A stretch of DNA of 64,000 bases from Nonomuraea maritima (GTDB taxonomy: Bacteria > Actinomycetota > Actinomycetes > Streptosporangiales > Streptosporangiaceae), in assembly GCF_900100395.1 (NCBI RefSeq), contig NZ_FNFB01000014.1:124001-188000 (forward strand), given 5' to 3'. Positions 16,965 to 24,286 of this stretch are shown here, piece by piece. The translations under genes were made by a program, and so were the position numbers. Under the pieces are notes generated by a model that was not told where the DNA came from, did not search any database, and worked only from the letters and a program-made list of their open reading frames with translations. Positions within the stretch are counted from its first letter, which is position 1, and each line of letters opens with the position of its first letter.

Positions 16965-16997
16965 TCAGCCCCATACGACGTCACGACGGATACGCAT
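16965..16997 (-). CDS. Mini-peptide B, 10 residues (MRIRRDVVWG)
   Basis: Second of three tandem mini-frames: ATG, ten codons, TGA, giving MRIRRDVVWG. Its ribosome site (GAGAGCAGG) is weaker than those of A and C. The constant parts are M-R-I-R-R at the start and W-G at the end; the variable pair before W-G is V-V here and I-E or related in the others. It lies in the same direction as, and downstream of, the MFS gene. Confidence 0.55.
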   Translation of the reverse strand: MRIRRDVVWG

Positions 16998-17033
16998 AAA
17001 CACCTGCTCTCGCTGCATCGAACCCGCTCCTGC

Positions 17034-17066
17034 TCAGCCCCACTCGATCTCACGACGGATACGCAC
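17034..17066 (-). CDS. Mini-peptide C, 10 residues (MRIRREIEWG)
   Basis: First of the tandem set in the direction of transcription. A GTG start preceded by GAGGGGG opens ten codons reading MRIRREIEWG, then TGA. About 25 nt upstream lies a partial copy (17091-17113) of the 45-bp element that precedes the other mini-frames of this region. C, B and A are probably one transcript, possibly the 3' part of the MFS message, ending at the terminator at 16819-16858. Confidence 0.55.
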   Translation of the reverse strand: MRIRREIEWG

Positions 17067-17090
17067 GAGCACCCCCTCACCTGCCACGAT

Positions 17091-17113
17091 GAAACACACT
17101 GCGACCATCGCAC
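17091..17113 (-). repeat. Partial copy of the 45-bp element
   Basis: About 23 bp matching the core of the longer copies at 18720, 19311 and 24324 with four or five changes. It keeps the interrupted palindrome GCGA-N3-TCGC (here GCGACCATCGC). It lies just upstream of mini-peptide C in the same relative place as in the other copies. Confidence 0.6.
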
Positions 17114-17268
17114 TGGGACGATCAGGTGTCTTTGGGGCTGAGTGCCACGTACTTGCGAATACGCGTCATCTTCGGCGCATGCGCCGTACGACCGGGTCGG
17201 GTTTGCGCAGGCATGCTCTTTCGACGCCCGGCTCGAGACGCGGGCAGGACGACCAGGGGTGCGGAGTG

Positions 17269-18504
17269 TCAGTCCGCCAGCGCGGAGGGCTCACGCGACG
17301 TAAGGCCCTGCCGGGCGCGATGCCACCCGATCGCGGGGAGCAGGCCCACGAGGCACCCCGCCGCACCGAAGACCGCGATGGCCTCGGCGACGCCGACGCG
17401 GTCGGCCAGGAGACCGCCGAGGAGCATGCCGAGCCCCTGGCTGCTGATCAACAGCGCCGAGGCAAGACCGAGCGCCTGGCCGCGCCGGTCCTTGGGGACG
17501 ATCCGTACGAACTCGGTGTTGGCCGTCACCTGGTACGCGCTGAGCATGCCGACGAGGACCCACAGAATCATGGAGACGACGAATCCCGGGTGCAGCGCGG
17601 AGAAGACGAGGGGTAACGAGGAGACGACCGCGAGCGGGCCCAGCCAGCGCAGCCGGGCCTCGGAGGGAACCCAGCGGGTGTAGAGGAAGACGCCCAGCAC
17701 GTTGCCCACCGGCATCGCGGCCAGCAGCAGCCCGACCTGCGCGCTCCCCATCCCCAGTGAGGCGGCGTACGGCGCGGCGAGCGCCTCGGGGGTGACGTAG
17801 AACCCGGCGAGCATGGCCGCGGCGATGAGGTTGCGCAAGGGCGGACTGCCCATGATGAGCTGCCAGCCGCCGCGGAAACCGCTCCCGCGACCGGCGCCCT
17901 CGGACTGGGCGGCCGGCCGATGCTGAAGGCCCAGCCTGACGATCACTCCCATTCCGGCGAAGGCGACGGCGGTGACGAGCAGCGCGTTGTTCGGGCCGGC
18001 CATCGCCACCAGCACACCACCGACGGGGAACGCGACCAGGCTCACGATCTGGTTGGTGAGGGCGACGGCCGCCACACCCAGCGGGTAGAGCGAGCTGTTC
18101 AGGATGTCCGGGAGAAGCGCCATCTGCGCCGCTTTCGCCGGGGCGTCGATCGCCTGGATGACGAACACCAAAGCACATAAGACCGGCAGCGGGATTCCGG
18201 GGATCGCGACGAAGAGCACCAGGATCGCGCGCAGCCAGGCGCATACCGTGAGGACCGTCCTGCGCGGGTACCGGTCGGCGAGCACGCCGAGGAACGACCC
18301 GCCGACGATCGCGGGCAGCGAGGTGAGCGCGTAGACGAGCGCGGTGACGGCCGGCGACCCGGTCCGCTGGAACGTCAGCAGCGCCAGCGCGACGCGGGCC
18401 AGTTCGCCACCGCCTCGCGACAACACGACGCTGCACCACAACGCCCTGAATTCCGCAACGCGAAATACCTGGGCATAAGTCCCCGAACGGGTTTCGCCGG
18501 CCAT
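17269..18504 (-). CDS. MFS exporter, MFS_3/drug-efflux type
   Basis: A 411-residue major facilitator with about 12 membrane helices. The N-terminus FRVAEFRALWCSVVLSRGGGELARVALAL and the loop-2 motif GVLADRYPRRTV are typical of MFS_3 exporters (macrolide-efflux/enterobactin-exporter relatives) common in peptide and antibiotic clusters. GGGAGA precedes ATG 18504. Mini-frames lie on both sides: E and F upstream, C-B-A downstream, all on the same strand. A truncated second copy of its 5' end lies at 18994-19152. Export of a small peptide or drug is an inference from context; the family covers many substrates. Confidence 0.88.
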   Translation of the reverse strand: MAGETRSGTYAQVFRVAEFRALWCSVVLSRGGGELARVALALLTFQRTGSPAVTALVYALTSLPAIVGGSFLGVLADRYPRRTVLTVCAWLRAILVLFVAIPGIPLPVLCALVFVIQAIDAPAKAAQMALLPDILNSSLYPLGVAAVALTNQIVSLVAFPVGGVLVAMAGPNNALLVTAVAFAGMGVIVRLGLQHRPAAQSEGAGRGSGFRGGWQLIMGSPPLRNLIAAAMLAGFYVTPEALAAPYAASLGMGSAQVGLLLAAMPVGNVLGVFLYTRWVPSEARLRWLGPLAVVSSLPLVFSALHPGFVVSMILWVLVGMLSAYQVTANTEFVRIVPKDRRGQALGLASALLISSQGLGMLLGGLLADRVGVAEAIAVFGAAGCLVGLLPAIGWHRARQGLTSREPSALAD

Positions 18505-18587
18505 CTTCTCCCTTTTTCGGTAGGTACGGAGTCTCCCATACGAGCCCGGACTCGCCCACCCACTGAGCGCCCTCGTCGTTCACGGCC

Positions 18588-18614
18588 TCAATACCGGGCG
18601 CAGCCCTTGAGCAG
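18588..18614 (-). pseudogene. Mini-frame F, decayed partner of E (LLKGCARY after a CTG)
   Basis: Eight codons and TGA reading L-L-K-G-C-A-R-Y. It is aligned with mini-frame E and preceded by GGGAGGGAATTCTCC, which matches the E leader. The start codon is CTG rather than GTG, so it is either a rare start or an inactivated copy. It lies 83 bp upstream of the MFS start. Confidence 0.35.
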
Positions 18615-18667
18615 AGGAGAATTCCCTCCCAGGGACAGCCGGATCACGGCGTCGCCAAGTCGCCGAA

Positions 18668-18694
18668 TCAGACCCGGACATAGCCCTTGAGCAC
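18668..18694 (-). CDS. Mini-peptide E, 8 residues (MLKGYVRV)
   Basis: GTG, eight codons, TGA, giving MLKGYVRV, with GGAAAGGGA at good spacing upstream. It follows directly the 45-bp element at 18720-18764, as D does at 19311. Family E/F differs in sequence from the M-R...W-G family but has the same size, leader and position upstream of an MFS gene. The frame is also open upstream through the 45-bp element, so a longer peptide ending in the same residues is possible. Coding status uncertain. Confidence 0.4.
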   Translation of the reverse strand: MLKGYVRV

Positions 18695-18719
18695 GGAGAA
18701 GTCCCTTTCCAGGAATCGT

Positions 18720-18764
18720 GGAACACGCTGCGACAATCGCGTGCGCGGCGGCACGGCGTCATTG
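18720..18764 (-). repeat. 45-bp repeated element, copy 1
   Basis: One of three 45-bp copies (others 19311-19355 and 24324-24368). It differs from the 24324 copy at about two positions. It contains the interrupted palindrome GCGACAATCGC, and every copy has a mini-frame 25-50 bp downstream on the minus strand. It could be an operator/promoter, a conserved leader, or the relic of a coding segment, since the frame NDAxPPRxRLSQRVP is open in all three. Confidence 0.75.
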
Positions 18765-18815
18765 AGTCAGAGCCCCACCCGGTTGACCGTGGGTGCCATG
18801 TTTCCGGCCGGCGCA

Positions 18816-18857
18816 GACGGACACCTCGCCCGGGTCCGCGCGACACAACCCGGTCAC
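18816..18857 (-). pseudogene. Fragment of the VTGLC small-protein gene
   Basis: Forty-two bases that translate on the minus strand to VTGLCRADPGEVSV. They match positions 16578-16619 of the intact 111-residue gene (VTGLCCADAGEFSV) at roughly four of five bases. The upstream GCATTTTCGC and TGTGAC motifs also resemble the intact locus. Both ends of the gene are missing. A relic of a duplicated module. Confidence 0.6.
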
Positions 18858-18957
18858 ATTCGTCACTGGCGAAAATGCGGAGACTTCCGCGTGAGGGAGC
18901 CCGGCGCGCACGGTCTCGCGATCACCAGGAGTCAGGCCAAGGGCTGGACGCGGGCCG

Positions 18958-18993
18958 TCACTCCCCCTGGCCGGAGCCGTACTCTCCGATGAC
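18958..18993 (-). pseudogene. 3' end fragment of a second SARP/TPR regulator gene
   Basis: Twelve codons reading V-I-G-E-Y-G-S-G-Q-G-E-stop. They align with the last codons (A-L-I-G-E-Y-G-P-G-E-stop) of the intact regulator at 19421-22975. It is fused without a gap to the MFS fragment at 18994, marking a deletion junction that removed the rest of a second regulator copy. Confidence 0.65.
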
Positions 18994-19152
18994 GGTGACG
19001 GCCGGCGACCCCGTCCGCTGGAACGTCAGCAGCGCCAGCGCGACCCGGGCCAGTTCGCCACCGCCTCATGACAACACGACGCTGCACCGCAACGCCCGAA
19101 CTCCGCGGCACCGAAACCCCGGCGTACGTCCCGCACGGGTGTCGCCGGCCGT
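18994..19152 (-). pseudogene. Truncated 5' fragment of a second MFS exporter gene
   Basis: About 160 bp, plus 57 bp of 5' flank to 19209, align with 18343-18589, the first 54 codons and leader of the intact MFS gene, with about 80-85% identity and several indels. The start codon is changed to ACG and indels break the frame. The copy stops abruptly at 18994, where regulator-derived sequence begins. It shows that two MFS genes once lay in tandem here. Confidence 0.8.
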
Positions 19153-19236
19153 CCCCTTTCGCATAGGTACGGACTCTCCCGTACAAGCTGTCACCGTTCA
19201 CGGCCTCCATGCCAGGCACGTCACGGCGTCACCCGG

Positions 19237-19263
19237 TCAGCCCCAGCTGTAGTCCTTACGCAC
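19237..19263 (-). CDS. Mini-peptide D, 8 residues (MRKDYSWG)
   Basis: GTG, eight codons, TGA, giving MRKDYSWG. GGGAAGGGGG lies at normal spacing. It shares M-R at the start and W-G-stop at the end with peptides A-C and aligns with them after a two-codon gap. It lies between the intact SARP-type regulator and the truncated MFS copy, which is where E/F sit relative to the intact MFS gene. An in-frame GTG at 19291-19293 could give an 18-residue form with the same tail. Function unknown. Confidence 0.45.
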   Translation of the reverse strand: MRKDYSWG

Positions 19264-19310
19264 GAGAACACCCCCTTCCCTCGAAGAAAGCACCCCCTTT
19301 CGGGGATTGT

Positions 19311-19355
19311 GGAACACGCTGCGACAATCGCATGCGCGGCGGCCGGGCGTCGTTG
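19311..19355 (-). repeat. 45-bp repeated element, copy 2
   Basis: Second full copy, identical to copy 3 over its first 33 bases. It lies between the stop of the SARP-type regulator and mini-peptide D. In all copies the mini-frame follows on the minus strand after a purine-rich ribosome site. Confidence 0.75.
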
Positions 19356-19420
19356 TGGCACAGCGCCACCATGGTGGGAATGCGTGCCAGCTTCCGCACC
19401 GCCTCGGGCAGGCCGAACGG

Positions 19421-22400
19421 TCACTCGCCGGGGCCGTACTCCCCGATGAGGGCATGGACGCGATCGGCTTCCGGCGTGCCGATGTCGGCGAAAAGCGTGA
19501 GGGCCTCCCGCCAGTGCTCGACGGCCACGCCTGGGCCACCACGGCGCAGCAGCGCGTGGCCGAGGACCATCAGGGCACGGGCCTCACCGAGGCGGTGTCC
19601 CGTCTCGCGATGCAGGCGGATCGCGTGTGTGGCATGGTCGGCCGCTTCGTCGATGTCGCCCCGGCCAAGGCAGACCTCGGCCAGCGCGGTGAGCGCCTGG
19701 CCTTCCCGGACGCGGAAACCCGCCTTCTGGGCGAGGGCGAGAGCGTCGCGGGCGTGGGCCGCCGCCTTGGGATGGGCGCCGAGGTGGGTGTGTACCGTCG
19801 ACAGGCCGATGAGCGCCTCCGTTTCTTCGTAACGGACACCGGCCTCCTGTGCCAGGCGAAGGGCCCTCGAGAAATAGGCGATGGCGTCCTGGTGCCGTCC
19901 GAGACGGTGGCAGCAGGCGGCGAGAGCGTTGCACGCAGCCGATTCCTTCTGGCGGTGCATCAGCTCCTCGCTCAGGCGCAGGGCGCTTCGAGCAGCGTCG
20001 AGGGCCTCGGACAACCGTCCCACGTCGAGGTCGATGCGGCTGAGCGTGGACAACGCCTTGGCCTCGCCGGCGTTGTCACCGATCCGCCGGGCCAGCCTCA
20101 GCGCCTCACGCAGGTGCTCGGCACCGACAGTGAGTCTTCCGAGATCGTGACAGGCCTGGCCGAGGCTCTCCAGGGCCGAGGACAGGCCGGTCCGAACACC
20201 GGACTGCCGCGATGTCTCGAGAGCGCGGCCGAGGTAACCGGTGGCCTCCCGGAGCCGCCCACGGACGCGATCGAGGTTTCCGAGGTTGTTGAGGGTGATG
20301 GCCGACGAGTGGGCCGCGCCGATCTGCTCCCAGAGGCCCAGCGCCCGGAGGAGGTTGACGTGGGCGTCCTCCAACCGCCCCAGGTCGCTGTACACGGAGC
20401 CGATGTTTCCCAGCCCCACCGCCCGGCCTTCGGCCCACCCCGCCTTGTCGGCCAGTTCCACCACCTGCCGGAGATGACCGATGACCTCGTGGTCGTGGGC
20501 GAGGTTGTTGTGCGCGTGCGCGGTGCTGAGGTGCAGAGCCGCCTGGCCGAGCAGGTCGCCCTCCGCCAGGGCGGCGGACATCCCCGCCTCGGCCACGGTG
20601 AACCAGTGGACGGAGTGCCGACGGCGCGCGAGGTAGCCGCGCAGGCCGTCCGCGATCAGCCATGCCGCAGGACGCGGCCCATGCTCGGCCGCGTGGGTGA
20701 TAGCGGCGACGAGGTTGACGTGTTCCACGTCCAGCCAGGCCAGCGCGCTCGCGTGCCCGTCCAGGGCGACGGGCGCCGGGTCGGCGGGCAGAGCGCGCTG
20801 GGGCAGCATGATCAGGTTCGGGTACAGCAGCCGGCTGGCCGCTCTCGTGGTGTGCGCGTAGTGGTCGTACAGGCGCTGTGCCGCGGCCGTGCGCTCGTCG
20901 TCGTCCTCTTCGCGGTTGCGTTCAGCTGCGTACAGACGCAGGAGGTCGTGGAAGGCGAACCGGCCGACCACGTGCTCGGTGAGCAGGTTCGCACGGCACA
21001 ACTCGGCCAGCAGCGGCCGGACGCGGGTCTCGCTCGTGCCGGCCAGGCGGGCGACCGCGCCGACACCGATGTCAGGACCAGGGTTGATCGACAGCAGCCG
21101 GAACAGCCGGGCCGCCTCACCGCTCAGAGTGCGGTACGACCAGGAGAAGACGGTCCTGACGTGGGTGGCCGGGTCACCGCCTGAGAAGGCGTCCAGGCGA
21201 TTTCCCGCCTCGCGCAACTCGTCGGCCATGGCGGCCAGGGAGAACCGGGGATTGGTGACCGCCCTGGCCGTCACGATGGCGAGCGCCAGGGGAAGCCTGG
21301 AGCACTGGGCGATGAGTTCGTCGACCGCTCCGGGCTCGGCATCGGCCCGCTCGGCACCGAGGCGGCGGGCCAGCAGTTCACGTCCCTCAGCGGCGGACAA
21401 CAGGTCCAGCGTCAACGGGTAGGCGCCTTCGATGGCGACCAGACCGGACAACTGGTCCCGGCTGGTCACCACGACGAAGCAGGTCGGCGCCCCGGGGAGC
21501 AGCGGCCGGACCTGCTCGGCGTCCCTGGCGTTGTCCAGCACCAGCAGGATCCGGCGGCCGGTCAGAAGGCTGCGGTACAGACCCTTCTGCGCCTCGGAGG
21601 TCTCCGGGATCCGCTCGGGCGGCACGCCCAGTGCGTCGAGGAAGCTCCGGATCGCCTCCGCCGGTTCCATCGCCGGCCCCGTCGCATCGAAGCCGCGCAG
21701 GTTCACGTAGATCTGTCCGTCGGGGAACCGGTCACGGACGCGGTGGGCCCAGTGCACCGCCAGCGTGGTCTTGCCGACGCCGGCCGTGCCGGACAGGGCG
21801 GCGACGGTGAGGGCGCTGGGATGCTCGGCCGCGGTGGCCAGCAGGGCGTCGAGCCTGGCCAGCTCGGACAGGCGCCCGCCGAAGCCGCGGGCATCGAGCG
21901 GAAGCTGCCGCGGTGGCTCCGCGCTCGGGGCGAGCTGAGCGACGTCCTCGCCGCCCGAGCCGAGCCCGGGGAGGCGCTGACGGAGGACCTGCAGATGGGC
22001 GGCTCTCAACTCATGGCCGGGCTCGATGCCGAGCTCGTCGGCGAGACGCCGGCGGACGTCGGCGAACAGGCGCAGAGCACCCGCCTGGTCTCCGTCCCTG
22101 GCCATCGCGAGCATGAGGCGGGCATGCAGTCCTTCGTGCAGGGGCTCGGCCGCGACGAGCCCCTGCAACTGCGCCGCCACGCTCCGGTGGTTCCCACCTT
22201 CGAGCCCGAGATCGGCGAAGGCAAGGGCGGCATCCATGCGGCGCCGGTCAATGGCGACGGCGACCGGATGGTGCCGCACCCAGGGTCCGGCGCCGGCGAG
22301 CACGGGGCCTCGCCACAGACACAGGGCCCGTCCGAACAGCTCCTGCGTCCCCACGAGGTTCTCCCGGGACCGAGCGGCCCGAGCGCCCTGGACGAGGTCG

Positions 22401-22975
22401 TCGAAGTGGACGAGGTCGAGCCGCGCGCCCTCCGGCGCCAAGGTGTATCCGCTGTGCTCCAGCGTCGCGATGGAGGCCGAACCGCGCCCTCCGCGCCCGG
22501 GCCGCAACAGCCTGCGCAGGGCGGCCACGTGCCCCTGGATCAGGTTCAGGTAGGTCTTCGGCGGCCGGTCGCCCCACAGCACGTCGACGATCTCCTCCCG
22601 CGAGACCCGCTGTCCGGGCTGCAGGGCGAGCAGGCCGAAGATCTGACGCTGCATGGGCGATCGGATCTCGACGGGCTCGTCACCGTACCGGACGAGGAGC
22701 GGGCCCAGCACTGCGATGTGGAGCGTGCGTGGGTCGGCCCGTCCGCCCGCCTGTACGGCCTCCAGCAGAACGGACAACTCGTCGTCGGTGACGTCGAGCG
22801 CGGTCGCCAACCGGCGCAACGAGGACGCCCGGGGGCGGCTGACGTGGCCGGTCTCGATGTCACGTAACGACCGCACGCTCACCCCCGCGAGGTCCGCCAG
22901 TTCCTGTTGGCTGAGGCCCGCGTGCAGGCGACGGTGACGTATCAGTCCCCCCGGAGTGGACCCCACTGGCTGCAT
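19421..22975 (-). CDS. XRE-SARP-NB-ARC-TPR regulator (AfsR/SARP family)
   Basis: A 1184-residue multidomain regulator. In order: an XRE helix-turn-helix (residues about 8-70, LSQQELADLAGVSVRSLRDI); an OmpR-like winged helix (86-175, LHIAVLGPLLV to LLRPG); a BTAD domain (185-320); an NB-ARC ATPase with Walker A GTAGVGKTTLA and RILLVLDNA; then TPR repeats to the end (LNNLGNLDRVRGRLREA and others). SARPs activate secondary-metabolite genes by binding direct repeats; an added XRE domain is less common. ATG 22975 lacks a ribosome site but has TACGTT 7 nt before it, suggesting leaderless mRNA. It is followed on the same strand by mini-peptide D. The TPR part may bind a ligand, perhaps peptide; that is inference. 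Confidence 0.92.
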   Translation of the reverse strand: MQPVGSTPGGLIRHRRLHAGLSQQELADLAGVSVRSLRDIETGHVSRPRASSLRRLATALDVTDDELSVLLEAVQAGGRADPRTLHIAVLGPLLVRYGDEPVEIRSPMQRQIFGLLALQPGQRVSREEIVDVLWGDRPPKTYLNLIQGHVAALRRLLRPGRGGRGSASIATLEHSGYTLAPEGARLDLVHFDDLVQGARAARSRENLVGTQELFGRALCLWRGPVLAGAGPWVRHHPVAVAIDRRRMDAALAFADLGLEGGNHRSVAAQLQGLVAAEPLHEGLHARLMLAMARDGDQAGALRLFADVRRRLADELGIEPGHELRAAHLQVLRQRLPGLGSGGEDVAQLAPSAEPPRQLPLDARGFGGRLSELARLDALLATAAEHPSALTVAALSGTAGVGKTTLAVHWAHRVRDRFPDGQIYVNLRGFDATGPAMEPAEAIRSFLDALGVPPERIPETSEAQKGLYRSLLTGRRILLVLDNARDAEQVRPLLPGAPTCFVVVTSRDQLSGLVAIEGAYPLTLDLLSAAEGRELLARRLGAERADAEPGAVDELIAQCSRLPLALAIVTARAVTNPRFSLAAMADELREAGNRLDAFSGGDPATHVRTVFSWSYRTLSGEAARLFRLLSINPGPDIGVGAVARLAGTSETRVRPLLAELCRANLLTEHVVGRFAFHDLLRLYAAERNREEDDDERTAAAQRLYDHYAHTTRAASRLLYPNLIMLPQRALPADPAPVALDGHASALAWLDVEHVNLVAAITHAAEHGPRPAAWLIADGLRGYLARRRHSVHWFTVAEAGMSAALAEGDLLGQAALHLSTAHAHNNLAHDHEVIGHLRQVVELADKAGWAEGRAVGLGNIGSVYSDLGRLEDAHVNLLRALGLWEQIGAAHSSAITLNNLGNLDRVRGRLREATGYLGRALETSRQSGVRTGLSSALESLGQACHDLGRLTVGAEHLREALRLARRIGDNAGEAKALSTLSRIDLDVGRLSEALDAARSALRLSEELMHRQKESAACNALAACCHRLGRHQDAIAYFSRALRLAQEAGVRYEETEALIGLSTVHTHLGAHPKAAAHARDALALAQKAGFRVREGQALTALAEVCLGRGDIDEAADHATHAIRLHRETGHRLGEARALMVLGHALLRRGGPGVAVEHWREALTLFADIGTPEADRVHALIGEYGPGE

Positions 22976-23003
22976 AGAGAAGAACGTACAGAACGATGCA
23001 CGT

Positions 23004-23019
23004 ATCGGAATCTGCCGAT
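23004..23019. promoter_or_regulatory. Short inverted repeat in the SARP/AraC divergent promoter
   Basis: ATCGG and CCGAT separated by six bases, 29 bp before the SARP-type start. The 279-bp region between the divergent SARP-type and AraC genes otherwise shows no gene. It overlaps the probable -35 zone of the leaderless SARP promoter (TTCCGA, 16 nt, TACGTT on the minus strand). Weak evidence, arms only 5 bp. Confidence 0.3.
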
Positions 23020-23254
23020 CGATCCGCCACTTTCTGCCGCCACGCCCGCCACCGCTCCGCCGCGGGGCCCGCCTGCGCCCCCATCGTTCCAGGCCAGGAG
23101 GAGCACGGCCCTCGGTCGCCGCCCCGGGCATCCGCAAGGGCGGGACCGGGCCACGACCATGGCGTCGCCGCTGTCACCCCTGCCTAGCGTGGTGCGCGAC
23201 GACAGCTGGAACCCAGCCTGACGTACGGTTCTCCACGCTTCGAGGGGGAAACTG

Positions 23255-24286
23255 GTGGAACTGGTCATGTCGACCGACGGGTTACCCGTGGCCGACCGGT
23301 TCGAGGTCTGGCGCGAGCACGTATTGCGGACGGTGGAGCCGGTCACGATCACCTGCGACGATCCCGCCCGGTTCACGGCGAGGTTCAGCACCATGGTTCT
23401 CGGCCCGGTCCGGATCTCCGCACATACGGTCTCCGGCCTCGCGGGGCAACGGACCCCGCGCCTGATCCGCCGGTCAGATCCAGAGACGTTCCAGCTCGTG
23501 CTCACCATGCGCGGGCGTGCCACCCTGGTGCAGGACCAGAGGGTAGCCGAGCTGGGGCCGTCGGATCTGACGCTGTATCACACCTCCCGGCCCTACCGGT
23601 GGCTGGCCGGCGGTCATGAGTCCAGCGACGCGCTCTTGATGAGCTTCCCCGGCGCTCTGCTGCCGTTCGCCCGGCACCAGGTCGAGCGGCTCACCGCCAC
23701 GGCCTTCTCCGGACGTGACCACATCGGCGGGCTGCTCGCGAACGCCCTCACCACTCTGGCCGACGACCGGACCACCTACCGGGGGCCGGATGCCGTCCGT
23801 CTCGGGACCGTGCTCATGGACCTGGTCACCGCGCTGCTCGCCCATCGCCTCGACGCGGAATCGGTCGTGTCGCCGGCCTCCGCGCGGCGGACCCTGCTCA
23901 TGCGGATCCAGGCGTACATCGAACGCGACCTGACGAATCCGCGTCTGTCCCCTGCCGCGATCGCCGCCGCCCACAACATCTCCATCCGCACCTTGCACCG
24001 GTTGTTCACCACCGAGAACGTCACCGTCGCCGCGTGGATCCGCGCCCGGCGGCTCGACCGTTGCCGACGCGACCTGGCGGACCCCGCGCTCGCGGGCAGG
24101 CCCGTGCACGCCACGGCGGCCCGCTGGGGCTTTCCCGACGCCGCCGGCTTCACCCGCGCCTTCCGCGCCGCATACGGGCTGAACCCGGTGGACTACCGCG
24201 CCGTGCACGGTCGATCGAACGGGAACTTCTCAGGACCGGACGAGCTGTCCAGGGCGGCGCCCCTCCGCGCGACAGCACCACGGTGA
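23255..24286 (+). CDS. AraC family transcriptional regulator
   Basis: A 343-residue regulator. An N-terminal AraC_binding_2-like sensing domain (residues about 10-200, with RGRATLVQDQRVAELGPSDL) is followed by a C-terminal double helix-turn-helix (about 215-320). The latter includes LSPAAIAAAHNISIRTLHRL and the AraC end signature WGFPDAAGFTRAFRAAYG. GTG 23255 follows GAGGGGGA. It stands divergent from the SARP-type gene and next to the repeat module, so both regulators may govern the exporter/mini-peptide region. Its 3' end overlaps the decayed mini-frame G on the other strand. Confidence 0.9.
   Translation: MELVMSTDGLPVADRFEVWREHVLRTVEPVTITCDDPARFTARFSTMVLGPVRISAHTVSGLAGQRTPRLIRRSDPETFQLVLTMRGRATLVQDQRVAELGPSDLTLYHTSRPYRWLAGGHESSDALLMSFPGALLPFARHQVERLTATAFSGRDHIGGLLANALTTLADDRTTYRGPDAVRLGTVLMDLVTALLAHRLDAESVVSPASARRTLLMRIQAYIERDLTNPRLSPAAIAAAHNISIRTLHRLFTTENVTVAAWIRARRLDRCRRDLADPALAGRPVHATAARWGFPDAAGFTRAFRAAYGLNPVDYRAVHGRSNGNFSGPDELSRAAPLRATAPR

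Noticed and set aside
16896..17066. CRISPR-like array: 33-nt repeats with 36-nt spacers
   Set aside because: The period is regular but the repeats differ from each other, each begins with a start codon and ends with a stop codon, only three units exist, and no cas gene is nearby.
18505..18583. Lasso-peptide-like leader motif (W-x-x-P-x-L-x-x-x-G in VWETPYLPKKGED) in a minus-strand frame before the MFS gene
   Set aside because: The frame does not end as a short precursor but runs on inside the MFS gene. The motif is not kept in the duplicated copy at 19152-19212, and no lasso maturation gene is near.
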